A stretch of DNA of 32,799 nucleotides from Dehalococcoidia bacterium (GTDB lineage Bacteria; Chloroflexota; Dehalococcoidia; Lucifugimonadales; Lucifugimonadaceae). Both the position numbers and the translations under genes were made by a program. The stretch is taken from assembly GCA_026421185.1 (NCBI GenBank), contig JAPKCH010000019.1, positions 1-32,799 of the forward strand, read 5' to 3'. Under the pieces are notes generated by a model, which was not told the origin of the DNA, did not search any database, and saw only the letters and a list, made by a program, of their open reading frames with translations. Below, piece by piece: positions 8,496-16,490 of this stretch. Position 1 is the first letter of the stretch. Each line of letters opens with the position of its first letter.

Positions 8496-9719
8496 TTACC
8501 GCTTTTCTGAGTTGGTTTGCCTGCGGCTTTGGGTTCGGGCTGATAGCGAGTAGATATCGATGAATCCAGTAGCTGCCTCGTGATCAAATGAGTCAGTCGT
8601 CGAGTAAGTAGCCAGATCAAAGTCGTAAAGCGAGAACGGCGAGCGTCGACCCACTACAAGGCAAGAGCCCTTGTGTAGTCGCAGGCGAACGTCACCGGTC
8701 GAGTACTCGTGAACACTGTCCATGAACGCAGCGATGTTTGTGCGAAGCTCTGTGAACCAGCGACCGTCGTAAACCATGTCTGAATAGATTGCCGAAAGAT
8801 TCTCTTTCACACGCTGCTGCTCACGAGACATTGTTGATGTTTCGAGCGCCTTCAAAGCGGTGTGCAGAACAATAGCGGCCGGAGTTTCGTAAACCTCGCG
8901 TGACTTGATGCCGACCAAGCGGTTTTCCACATGATCGATTCGGCCAACACCGTGCTCGCCAGCCATGTCGTTCAAGATAGCGATGAGTTCAACACCCGAC
9001 TTCGGAGTGCCATCTATAGATACCGGAATGCCCTTTTCGAAGCCGACAACTACTTCGATTGGTTCATCTGGAGTATCGCTGATCTGCTTCGTCCACGAGA
9101 AAGCGTCCTCGGGCGGAGCGAGCCAAGTGTCTTCGAGATCTTCACCCTCGATAGCTTGACCCCACAGGTTGCGGTCGATCGAGTACACACGCTGGTCGGT
9201 ACCGACTTCGCGTAGCTCGAGTCCAGCTTTCTGGGCGTAAAGCTTCTCTTCGTCACGTGTCATGCCCCATTCACGGGCAGGTGCGACAATCCTAAGAGGC
9301 TCACCGGATGCGGCAAGAGTCATGATTCCGGAGTCGAAACGAACTTGGTCGTTTCCTTTACCTGTGCAGCCGTGGGCTACAGCCGTGGCACCGACTTCAC
9401 GTGCGGCTTCAACCAATTTCTTAGCCATAAGCGGGCGTCCAAGTGCAGTGGAAAGCGCATAAACGCCTTCGTACATGGCTCCCGCTTTTAGGCCAGGGAA
9501 TACATATTCGTTCACGAACTCATCCCGAACGTCCCAAACTAGTGACTGAACTGCGCCGGCTTGAGCTGCCCGTTCCTTCACTCCGACGATTTCGGGCCCT
9601 GCGCCAAGATCAACGGTGAGGGTTACAACGTCCATGTTGTAGTTCTCTTGGATCCATACGGTTGAGATTGTTGAGTCCATGCCCCCGCTATAAGCGAGGA
9701 CGCACTTTTCCCTTGCCAT
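8496..9719 (-). CDS. argG: Argininosuccinate synthase
   Basis: Joins citrulline and aspartate with ATP to make argininosuccinate. The 407 residues have normal family length. The PP-loop is LAYSGGMDST at 8-17; most relatives have SGGLDTS, so the last residues are swapped here, though the SGG and Asp are kept. Further family segments are AHGCTGKGNDQVRF, EGEDLEDTW with APPEDAF, and the C-terminal YSTGDVRLRLHKGS. The start ATG at 9719 directly gives the PP-loop. It is followed by argH on the same strand and separated from argD upstream by about 450 bases of structured non-coding DNA, so it may have its own promoter. Confidence 0.96.
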   Translation of the reverse strand: MAREKCVLAYSGGMDSTISTVWIQENYNMDVVTLTVDLGAGPEIVGVKERAAQAGAVQSLVWDVRDEFVNEYVFPGLKAGAMYEGVYALSTALGRPLMAKKLVEAAREVGATAVAHGCTGKGNDQVRFDSGIMTLAASGEPLRIVAPAREWGMTRDEEKLYAQKAGLELREVGTDQRVYSIDRNLWGQAIEGEDLEDTWLAPPEDAFSWTKQISDTPDEPIEVVVGFEKGIPVSIDGTPKSGVELIAILNDMAGEHGVGRIDHVENRLVGIKSREVYETPAAIVLHTALKALETSTMSREQQRVKENLSAIYSDMVYDGRWFTELRTNIAAFMDSVHEYSTGDVRLRLHKGSCLVVGRRSPFSLYDFDLATYSTTDSFDHEAATGFIDIYSLSARTQSRRQTNSEKR

Positions 9720-10165
9720 GTTTACGTAATTTTCCTATTTGGTATTGGCGGACGAGGAGCGTGTTTCTGCGACTGTGATGAGAAGCAACATGACTATTCT
9801 CTCGCTAGTTGGGGGAATTGTCATCTCCGTTTGCTCCGTGCGTCATCGAATGACTTGGTCGCGCGTAGCATTTCGTTAGTCGCGCTCTTCATCGAATGAC
9901 TCGGCTCTGTGTCGCAATATGGCATGGCTTCTAACTCCCTCTCGAAGGAGAGAGGACAGTGACAGCGAAGCGGTTCGCTTCCGGACAGGGAGCGATTTGT
10001 CGTTAGGATATAAATTTGCAATCGAAGTACGGCATGGACTGTCTCTTTCGAGCGCCTCAGTGTGAATGGCATTAATGAAATCAGCCCCGGTCAATTTCTT
10101 GATCGAGGCTGATTTTTCTAACTAATTGATTCAGACATGCTTAGGTTTGGGCTGATCCGCTCGTC
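9720..10165. other. Structured 446-base intergenic region between argD and argG
   Basis: No convincing gene. It holds two neighbouring hairpins: CCTCTC/GAGAGG (9938-9955) and GAAGCG-gtt-CGCTTC (9967-9981). A 12-base direct repeat TCATCGAATGAC occurs at 9843-9854 and 9889-9900; the first copy sits in the palindrome GTCATcgaATGAC. A larger hairpin is at 10078-10115. The short open frames here on the minus strand are rich in Arg and Ser and look like translations of non-coding repeats. Confidence 0.5.
10078..10119. terminator. Terminator-like hairpin downstream of argD
   Basis: AAATCAGCC (10078-10086) pairs with GGCTGATTT (10107-10115), with an inner TCAA/TTGA stem. The run of five T lies on the plus side; on the minus strand, the direction of argD, only TTT follows the stem. 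It may work weakly as the argD terminator, in both directions, or mainly against plus-strand read-through. Confidence 0.55.
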
Positions 10166-11368
10166 TTACTTGCTGGTCCCTTCTAGAACCTTGTCCAAAA
10201 TAGCTACCGCTTCATCGATTTCGTCTCGAGTTACGTTTAGCGGCGGCATGAAGCGGATCATGTTGGGTCGGACTGCGTTGATGAGGAGTCCCTCGGGCAG
10301 AGCGGCCGTAACTGTTGCTCCAGCGATATCGATGTTCATTTGAAGTGCGATTAGCATTCCCATGCCTCGAACTTCAGTAATGAAATCGTACTTCTCCGAG
10401 AGAGCGTTTAGTTTGCCCTGGAAGTAAGTACCAGTTTCGTTTGCGAGAGCAGGAATGTCTTCTTCGACAATCACTTTGGCAGCTGCAGCGCCGGCCGCAG
10501 TTGTCAGAGCGTTTCCACCGAACGTAGATCCATGGTCGCCTGGTTCAAGAACCGAGCAGAATTCCTTTGTGAGGAATGCGCCCAGCGGTGCCCCTGAACC
10601 GAGAGCCTTAGCCAGCGTCATTACATCAGGCTCAACACCTGGGAACTGCTGGTATCCGAATAGTGTTCCGAGTCGACCCATTCCGGTCTGAACTTCGTCG
10701 AGGATGAACAGAATGTTCTTCTCGTGGCAGAAATCCATGATGTCCTTCAGGTAGTTGTCGGAAGGAATGTTTACTCCGCCTTCACCCTGAACCGGTTCTA
10801 GCATTACTGCACAAGTTCGACCTTCAACGTAGGCATCTTTGATTGCCTGAACATCGTTGTAATCAACGTTTACGAATCCCGGCATGAGCGGTGTCCACTT
10901 TTCCTGATAGGCAGGCTGGCCAGTAGCGGCCATCATTGCTTGAGTACGACCGTGGAACGAATCGAACGTGGTGATGATCTCGTATGCACCGTCGAGCTTC
11001 GTCTTGCCCCACTTGCGAGCCACTTTGCAAGCACCTTCGTTGGCTTCTGCCCCAGAGTTGCAGAAGAAGACACGGTCGACATCGGAGTTGTCGACGAGAA
11101 TCTTCGCAAGTGGTAGTTGAGGTGTGGTGTAGAACAAGTTAGACATCTGCAGGATTTTTCCTGCCTGATCACGAATAGCTTCAGTTACAGCAGGGTGGTT
11201 GTGTCCGATGTTTAGGACTGCCCAGCCTGCTGTGAAATCGAGATAGCTCTTGTCGTCATTGTCGAATACCCGGGTGCCTTCCCCTCGAACTAGGACAGGT
11301 GGCATTCGATTAACCACTTGCATGTAGTACTTGGATTCGAGGGCTTTGTAGTCATCCGAGCTAGTCAT
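10166..11368 (-). CDS. argD: Acetylornithine aminotransferase, PLP-dependent class III
   Basis: Converts N-acetylglutamate 5-semialdehyde and glutamate to N-acetylornithine. The protein has 400 residues from the ATG at 11368. Numbering from that start: SGAEANE near 105-111, FHGRT near 138, LDEVQTGMGRLG near 223-234 with the cofactor-binding Asp, and the Schiff-base lysine in TLAKALGSGAPLG near 252-264 (Lys254). An in-frame GTG at 11416 would add 16 mostly basic residues with no family match. It has a possible AGGG site, so it is not excluded. Related enzymes with the same fold (GABA or ornithine aminotransferases) are made less likely by the argB and argJ neighbours. Confidence 0.93.
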   Translation of the reverse strand: MTSSDDYKALESKYYMQVVNRMPPVLVRGEGTRVFDNDDKSYLDFTAGWAVLNIGHNHPAVTEAIRDQAGKILQMSNLFYTTPQLPLAKILVDNSDVDRVFFCNSGAEANEGACKVARKWGKTKLDGAYEIITTFDSFHGRTQAMMAATGQPAYQEKWTPLMPGFVNVDYNDVQAIKDAYVEGRTCAVMLEPVQGEGGVNIPSDNYLKDIMDFCHEKNILFILDEVQTGMGRLGTLFGYQQFPGVEPDVMTLAKALGSGAPLGAFLTKEFCSVLEPGDHGSTFGGNALTTAAGAAAAKVIVEEDIPALANETGTYFQGKLNALSEKYDFITEVRGMGMLIALQMNIDIAGATVTAALPEGLLINAVRPNMIRFMPPLNVTRDEIDEAVAILDKVLEGTSK

Positions 11369-11530
11369 TGTTCTTCTCTTTTTTCTTGAGGCTGGCGTGC
11401 CAGTTATTTTGGACACGATCCCTACAGTGAAAATTGACGCTTGTTTAGCGGCATTTGCTAATCACAATCCGTAATTTGCAGAACGTGAACTATATCGTAG
11501 AGGCGATGAGATTGGGGTGAGGAGTTTGAA

Positions 11531-12139
11531 CTACTCTTTGCGACCGGGCTTCCATCCACGGGCCGCTGCACGCCCGAACAGTATGAATGCCAGCGCTATT
11601 ACGCTTGTAATTGCTGGCCATTCGGCTCTTATTGGGAAATCTACGTCGACCGCAAACACGTTTATTACGGAAGAGACGACCACAACGACGATGAGTCCGG
11701 TTAGTGCACCGTGTCCGCTGCTTTTCAGCTTGGCGATCACCAGCATTCCGAGTGTTATTCCTGCCAGACCGGCGATTGGCATGAGTGCGAGGACTACACC
11801 TGCCCCGCATGCCAATCCTGCTCCACCGCGGAATCGGTTGAACACCGGGTACCAGTGACCCGCAACGGCTGCCCATCCTCCGATAAACCAGAGATCTTGA
11901 GGAGTACCTAGTGCCCAAGCTAGTAGTATGGGTACTGCTGCTTTTAGTCCATCAGCGATAAATACCGCTACGCCTATTCGTCGGTCGATCTTTCGAAATA
12001 CGTTTGCAGCACCAGGGTTACCCGTGCCGGTTTCGAACAAATCGACACCAGAGCGCATGGTGAACAGCTTGGCGAAAGGAATTGAACCCAAGACATATCC
12101 GAATATCAGCATCGCAATGACGTGACTGGCTGTGTCCAT
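11531..12139 (-). CDS. plsY: Acyl-phosphate:glycerol-3-phosphate acyltransferase, PlsY-like
   Basis: First acylation in phospholipid synthesis: moves an acyl group from acyl-phosphate to sn-glycerol 3-phosphate; integral membrane protein. The 202 residues have several hydrophobic segments and the PlsY landmarks: GSIPFAKL at 18-25, GTGNPGAANVFR at 38-49, ADGLKAA at 62-68 and GHWYPVFNRF at 94-103. The phosphate-binding motif usually read as KGGKG is RGGAG at 104-108, so the lysine position is Ala107. Activity may differ from standard PlsY, or this may be a lineage variant. It is embedded between argB and argD, 52 bases after argB, likely one transcript. Confidence 0.88.
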   Translation of the reverse strand: MDTASHVIAMLIFGYVLGSIPFAKLFTMRSGVDLFETGTGNPGAANVFRKIDRRIGVAVFIADGLKAAVPILLAWALGTPQDLWFIGGWAAVAGHWYPVFNRFRGGAGLACGAGVVLALMPIAGLAGITLGMLVIAKLKSSGHGALTGLIVVVVVSSVINVFAVDVDFPIRAEWPAITSVIALAFILFGRAAARGWKPGRKE

Positions 12140-12191
12140 GTTGAGTTCCTTGTTGGCGGGCTATTTACTTCGGTGACTGAACGAGAAGTGC

Positions 12192-12998
12192 TTATGTAAT
12201 TCGAGTACCGATATCTTCGCCACGTGCACAGGCTAGCAATGCCCCCGCAAGTCGACCGTCAATGATGTGACCTGATTCAACAATTGATACAGCATCGGCA
12301 CAGGCTTCTATCTTAGGAATCATTCCGCCAGCCGCTATTCCGCCTGCGATAAGATCCATAGCTTGGCCGCGAGTCATTCGGGGGATCAGCCTTCTACGGG
12401 CGTCTAGAACACCTTCAACGTCGGTCTGGAACACTAGCTGGTCAGCACGAACAGCTTTGGCGATGTGCCCTGCTGATGTATCTGCATTTACGTTCAATAT
12501 ACGGTCTTCACCAGATTCAGAGGGGAACAAATGAAGAGCTGTAGGTGCGATAACCGGTATTCCGCCTGAATTAATTACAGTTTCAACCGGTGCGGCGTTT
12601 GCTTTGACGATTTTGCCAACGTAACCGAGATCAGGATCAAGAATTTCTGCCTGAAGCAGCCCCCCTGATACGCCTGAAATTCCAATTGCATTTGCGCCGT
12701 TAGCCTGAAATTCAGCTACCAATTGCGAGTTTACAAGTCCTGCTAGAACAGCGATAGCTACTTCCAGAGTTGCTCCGTCTGTTCTTCTTAGTCCCTGAAC
12801 GAATTCTGGATGGATACCTTGCTTGGTAACCCAGTTGCTGATGACTTTTCCACCGCCGTGTACAACAACAGGCTTAGCGCCTTGCTCCCAAAGATCGACG
12901 ATATCTGGAACGGTACTGTCGCCTTCGCCCAGCGTACTTCCACCGATTTTGATGACAATAGTCTTGCCGAAAACGTCGCGTTTGTCCGAAGTGGTCAT
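12192..12998 (-). CDS. argB: Acetylglutamate kinase
   Basis: Phosphorylates N-acetylglutamate with ATP, the second arginine step. The 268-residue amino-acid-kinase protein shows KIGGS at 17-21 and HGGGK at 47-51 for ATP phosphates. LNVNADTSAGHIAKAV (about 168-183) corresponds to the family's NVNAD acetylglutamate/nucleotide segment, and a C-terminal GGMIPKIEAC element is present. It lacks the extra N-terminal helix typical of arginine-inhibited hexameric forms, though sensitivity to arginine cannot be decided from this alone. The start ATG at 12998 leaves a 126-base gap from argJ. Confidence 0.95.
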   Translation of the reverse strand: MTTSDKRDVFGKTIVIKIGGSTLGEGDSTVPDIVDLWEQGAKPVVVHGGGKVISNWVTKQGIHPEFVQGLRRTDGATLEVAIAVLAGLVNSQLVAEFQANGANAIGISGVSGGLLQAEILDPDLGYVGKIVKANAAPVETVINSGGIPVIAPTALHLFPSESGEDRILNVNADTSAGHIAKAVRADQLVFQTDVEGVLDARRRLIPRMTRGQAMDLIAGGIAAGGMIPKIEACADAVSIVESGHIIDGRLAGALLACARGEDIGTRIT

Positions 12999-13124
12999 TG
13001 CGCGACTACTTCGTGATTGCCGTTTTGTGAACTACAAAAAAACGAATAATAGAGGGTAATAAGCACTCACTTGCCCCCGTGGAGTTGGCGTTGGCATCTC
13101 ACAGCGATATCCCTTTGAAGACGA

Positions 13125-14345
13125 TTACGTCGTGTAGGCCGAGTTGAATACAACGTACTCTTCGGTGAGATCGCAGCCCCATGCCACGCCCGTTCCATCA
13201 CCAACGTTGAGGTCCACTCGAAGCCTCACCTGGTCGCCACCGAGAGCGCTTACTACGCTCTGGATGTTATAGGAGATGGCTTTGCCAGCATGGACGATCT
13301 GAATGTCGTTCACGTAGCAATCGATCTTCGATTCATCGAGAGGAATCTCAGCCTTGCCAACAGCCATAAAAATTCGACCCCAGTTGGGGTCTCGTCCGTA
13401 AACGGCAGTTTTTACTAGGAGGGACGCTGCACATGATCGTGATGCTTTGAGTGCGTCATCGGTTGAATGTGCGCCGTTGACGGTCACTTCGATCAACTTG
13501 GTTGCACCTTCGCCATCACGGGCGATTTCTATTGCAAGATACTGGCTGACTTTTAGCACTGCTTCAGTGAAAGCCTTCGAGGCGTCGTCGCCACCGGATA
13601 TAACAGATCCACCGGCTGCACCGTTGGCTAGCAGCAGAACGGTGTCGTTCGTACTTTGGTCTCCGTCAACGTCAATCTGATTGAAGGAAAGTTTCACTGC
13701 ACCTGAAAGGGTTTCTTTTAAGAATCTAGTTTCAACATTTGCGTCGGTTGTTATATACGCCAGCATTGTCGCCATGTTCGGGTGAATCATCCCCGAGCCT
13801 TTGGATACGCCGCCAACGGTGTGGGTAACACCGTCGACATCGAACGATACTGCGATTTCTTTGGTGCGCTTGTCGGTAGTGAGAATTGCTTTTGCAAATT
13901 CACCGCCTCCGTCTTCGGTCACTTCGATCTGAGGAATGAATTCACGCATGAGAGCCATCGGAATCTCAACACCGATAACACCAGTAGAGCTAACCAGAGT
14001 TTGTTCCTCTGTAATCCCAAGGTGATCAGCTGCGATCTTGGTCATATCTTTGGCGTCAATCATTCCCTGATCACCGACCGCCGTATTAGCACAACCACTA
14101 TTTACTACTACTGCGTGAACAAGATTTCCGGTTTCGACTCGTGCTTTATCGAGAGTTACCGTGGGAGAAATTATGGTGTTTTGCGAAAACGTACCGGCTA
14201 CTGCGCATGGAGCCGATGAATAGATGATGCCGATATCTTTTTTATCGACGCCTGGGGTTTTGATTCCTGCGAATATGCCTCCGGCAGAAAAGCCTTTGGC
14301 GGAAGTGACGGTGCCGCTAGGCACGGATGCAATAAGGACTGTCAT
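13125..14345 (-). CDS. argJ: Bifunctional ornithine acetyltransferase/N-acetylglutamate synthase
   Basis: Moves the acetyl group from N-acetylornithine to glutamate, so it covers the first and fifth arginine steps; some forms also use acetyl-CoA. The precursor cleaves itself before a threonine: KGSGMIHPNMATMLA at 182-196 has the conserved cleavage site with Thr193 as the new N-terminal nucleophile. NSGCANTAVG at 82-91 and the NDTV segment near 236 are also family marks. The length of 406 is normal. It appears to lead the minus-strand cluster, with about 750 bases of non-coding DNA upstream that should hold its promoter. Confidence 0.96.
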   Translation of the reverse strand: MTVLIASVPSGTVTSAKGFSAGGIFAGIKTPGVDKKDIGIIYSSAPCAVAGTFSQNTIISPTVTLDKARVETGNLVHAVVVNSGCANTAVGDQGMIDAKDMTKIAADHLGITEEQTLVSSTGVIGVEIPMALMREFIPQIEVTEDGGGEFAKAILTTDKRTKEIAVSFDVDGVTHTVGGVSKGSGMIHPNMATMLAYITTDANVETRFLKETLSGAVKLSFNQIDVDGDQSTNDTVLLLANGAAGGSVISGGDDASKAFTEAVLKVSQYLAIEIARDGEGATKLIEVTVNGAHSTDDALKASRSCAASLLVKTAVYGRDPNWGRIFMAVGKAEIPLDESKIDCYVNDIQIVHAGKAISYNIQSVVSALGGDQVRLRVDLNVGDGTGVAWGCDLTEEYVVFNSAYTT

Positions 14346-15101
14346 GGCAATTATCTAAGTAGTTCACTGGTACAACCGCATCGGACATGAGCCCGGTCAG
14401 AGGGGTACTAGCGATTAAGTGAGTGTTATTAGAGATCCTAAGAAGTTAATGCATCACTTGTTCAAAGCATTCAACGAATGCCCGGCGTAAAACTATTATT
14501 CTAATAAAATAGAAAAAAGTGGTGCAGTTTAAATCGAAATGTGAGTATACAGCAGAGAGTGCACTAGTCCGCTAGGAATTAGGCTGCTGAGTCGATGTCG
14601 GATACTCGTTCATTCGCCGAACAGCAACTCATCTAACATGGATATTCGACTAAATCTTAGGCCTTGCGTGAAGGTGTGCAGCTAGCGAGTAGCGCAAGAG
14701 ATGAAGACTTCTAGACGGATTCACCGGTTTCAACTGAAGGTCCTGAAGTCGTACGTATCGCCATCTACCGGCGAAGCACTTCCGTTCGGTATCGATACAT
14801 ATACCCAATCTAATGAAAATAAACCCTCGGAAGAAGATGACATGTATTCCGGTGCGTGTTTTGATCTAGTCGCTGCCGCTCTTGCAGATATATCGGGTAG
14901 TGCGTCAACGATTGAATCTGAACGCATTGCATCTCTCAGGCATCTAACAATTTAAACACTCGAAAAATACAGTGTGACAGGCGATTGCTGAAATGCAGCA
15001 GCTTTACAGGCGAAGCGCCTATCGACACAAATGCCTAATGCTTCTAAACTTTCCAGTAGGTAACCACTTTGGGCGTATACGATTCAGCGGTGTGAGGAAA
15101 C
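14346..15101. other. Long intergenic region between the divergent argJ and thioredoxin-reductase-like genes
   Basis: No gene recognised apart from a weak short open frame at 14701-14955. There is an A/T-rich tract near 14490-14518 that could be part of the argJ promoter, and a small perfect hairpin AGGCG-aag-CGCCT at 15008-15020. Given the decayed genes elsewhere in the window this may be further decayed sequence, but I could match nothing. Confidence 0.4.
14701..14955 (+). CDS. Possible small protein, unrecognised
   Basis: 84 codons from ATG to TAA, with ordinary codon choice but only a weak GAG next to the start. The product has a basic N-terminus, a stretch SPSTGEALPFGID and an acidic middle. 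There is no signal peptide, membrane segment or known motif. The opposite strand is also open over most of it, which weakens the case. It could be a remnant or chance. Confidence 0.2.
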   Translation: MKTSRRIHRFQLKVLKSYVSPSTGEALPFGIDTYTQSNENKPSEEDDMYSGACFDLVAAALADISGSASTIESERIASLRHLTI

Positions 15102-16097
15102 ATTATCGGCATCAAGCAAGTTGACGTATTAATTGCTGGACAAGGTGCGGCCGCGTTCGCAGCTGGGCTCTATTCATCTCGTTATCAAGTAGAAACACTG
15201 ATAGTAGGAGAGCAGTTTGGTGGCGAAACTGCCATCGGCGGATTAATAGAAAACTATCCTGGCCAACCTGACATGGATGGCTTCGATCTGATGATGAAGT
15301 TCAAAGAGCAGTGCGACAATCTCAAGACTCCAATAGTGTCTTCGAACTTGAAGACTGTTGAAAAGAATGGCGATGTCTACAGAGCCGTTCTTGAAGATGG
15401 CATCGAAATAGACGCCATTTCAATAATCCTTGCAGTTGGTCGTGAACGTCGAAAGCTTTCCCTTCCCAAAGAAGAAGAATGGACTGGAAACGGCGTTTCG
15501 TATTGCTGCACTTGTGATGCCCCTTTGTATCGAAATAAGAAGGCTGCAGCGGTTGTCGGCGGTGGTAACGCTGCGGTTGAAGGTGCCGTTCTTCTCGCAA
15601 AATACGCTGAAACTGTTTATTTGATTTACCGACGTGATGAATTGACTCGACCCGAGCCAATTCTTCTCAAGGTTCTTCATCAGACCGATAACGTAAAGGT
15701 TCTCTATTCGACCGAAATTACTGAACTTTTAGGCAGTGATGAATCGGGACTTACGGGAATTCGAGTCAACAAGTCGTGGGAAGGCCAGGACGAACTAACT
15801 ATCGACGGATTGTTCGTTGAAGCTGGTGCAGACCCTCGACTCGATATTCCAAATCAACTCGGTCTTGAAATCAATCCGAACACCGGTGAAGTGCATGTTG
15901 ATAAGGGGTTAAACACATCAGTCGCAGGTATTTATGCTGCGGGTGATCTAACTGACGGTACTGAGTTGAAGCAGACCATTACGGCTGCATCCCAGGGAGC
16001 TATTGCTGCTCTATCTGCGTATCAGCACATCATGGAAGTGAAGTCCGGATGGCAGGATGCTAAGTCGTCCGCCCCGGCTGGCGTTTCAGGCGACTGA
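15102..16097 (+). CDS. Thioredoxin-reductase-like FAD/NAD(P)H disulfide oxidoreductase with a non-canonical start
   Basis: Probably passes electrons from NADPH through FAD to a redox-active disulfide. Numbering from ATT 15102: FAD-binding GQGAAA at 13-18, ENYPGQPDMDGF near 52-63, redox centre CCTC at 135-138 (Cys135 and Cys138), the second Rossmann motif GGGNAA near 152-157, and the C-terminal FAD motif GIYAAGDL with QGAIAAL. The total of about 331 residues is normal. The first ATG (15273) would remove the whole FAD-binding strand, so translation must begin upstream. The frame is open only back to 15096, after a TGA at 15093, and has no ATG, GTG or TTG before the Rossmann motif. GAGG at 15094-15097 is placed well for ATT 15102 or ATC 15105. 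I infer one of these rare starts; a sequence error or recent mutation is the alternative. Confidence 0.82.
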   Translation: MIGIKQVDVLIAGQGAAAFAAGLYSSRYQVETLIVGEQFGGETAIGGLIENYPGQPDMDGFDLMMKFKEQCDNLKTPIVSSNLKTVEKNGDVYRAVLEDGIEIDAISIILAVGRERRKLSLPKEEEWTGNGVSYCCTCDAPLYRNKKAAAVVGGGNAAVEGAVLLAKYAETVYLIYRRDELTRPEPILLKVLHQTDNVKVLYSTEITELLGSDESGLTGIRVNKSWEGQDELTIDGLFVEAGADPRLDIPNQLGLEINPNTGEVHVDKGLNTSVAGIYAAGDLTDGTELKQTITAASQGAIAALSAYQHIMEVKSGWQDAKSSAPAGVSGD

Positions 16098-16490
16098 TAG
16101 TTTTACGCCTATCGTGTATCAAAAGCATTTGAGTAATCTTTTCCCAGTCGACGGCAATATGGCATCCGACCAGTAGTTGACCGGCAGGGTAGTCGATTTT
16201 TACTACGCAGGATCACTCATAAAGAATAGTAGCGACTGACATCAGATAGTCACTTATACGCGGGAACGGTTGTGATACCACCAGCTAATGTAATTGACAA
16301 GAACCAGTGTGGATTCAACTCGTCACTAGCTGACGATAGGCATACAGATTGCCTAGTGCGGTTCCCCCGTGTGTATGGGGCCGTTCGTAATTCAACACTG
16401 CACGGGTAGTTACGATTCATGGAGTGTGTGATGATTGCATCCCGCCGTGAGGATGTGAGGATTTAGTCGGCGGGTAATATCGGAGCTATA
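16098..16490. other. Intergenic region with no gene seen
   Basis: 393 bases between convergent genes. The only structure I see is the 7-bp hairpin at 16441-16474 listed separately and an imperfect C/G palindrome near 16360-16384. Confidence 0.45.
16441..16474. repeat. Inverted repeat next to the 3' end of the flavoprotein gene
   Basis: CCCGCCG (16441-16447) pairs perfectly with CGGCGGG (16468-16474). The 20-base loop holds a tandem GAGGAT-GT-GAGGAT. It lies 17 bases past the stop of the minus-strand gene. No T-run follows on either strand, so it is not a standard terminator but could protect or end the transcript. Confidence 0.5.

Noticed and set aside
9821-10094. Two overlapping short minus-strand open frames between argD and argG
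   Set aside because: They translate hairpins and repeats into Arg/Ser-rich sequence with no motif or ribosome binding site.
15093-15095. TGA before the thioredoxin-reductase-like gene as a recoded codon following a GTG start
   Set aside because: No SECIS hairpin is seen and the family has no residue to explain there; a rare ATT/ATC start is simpler.
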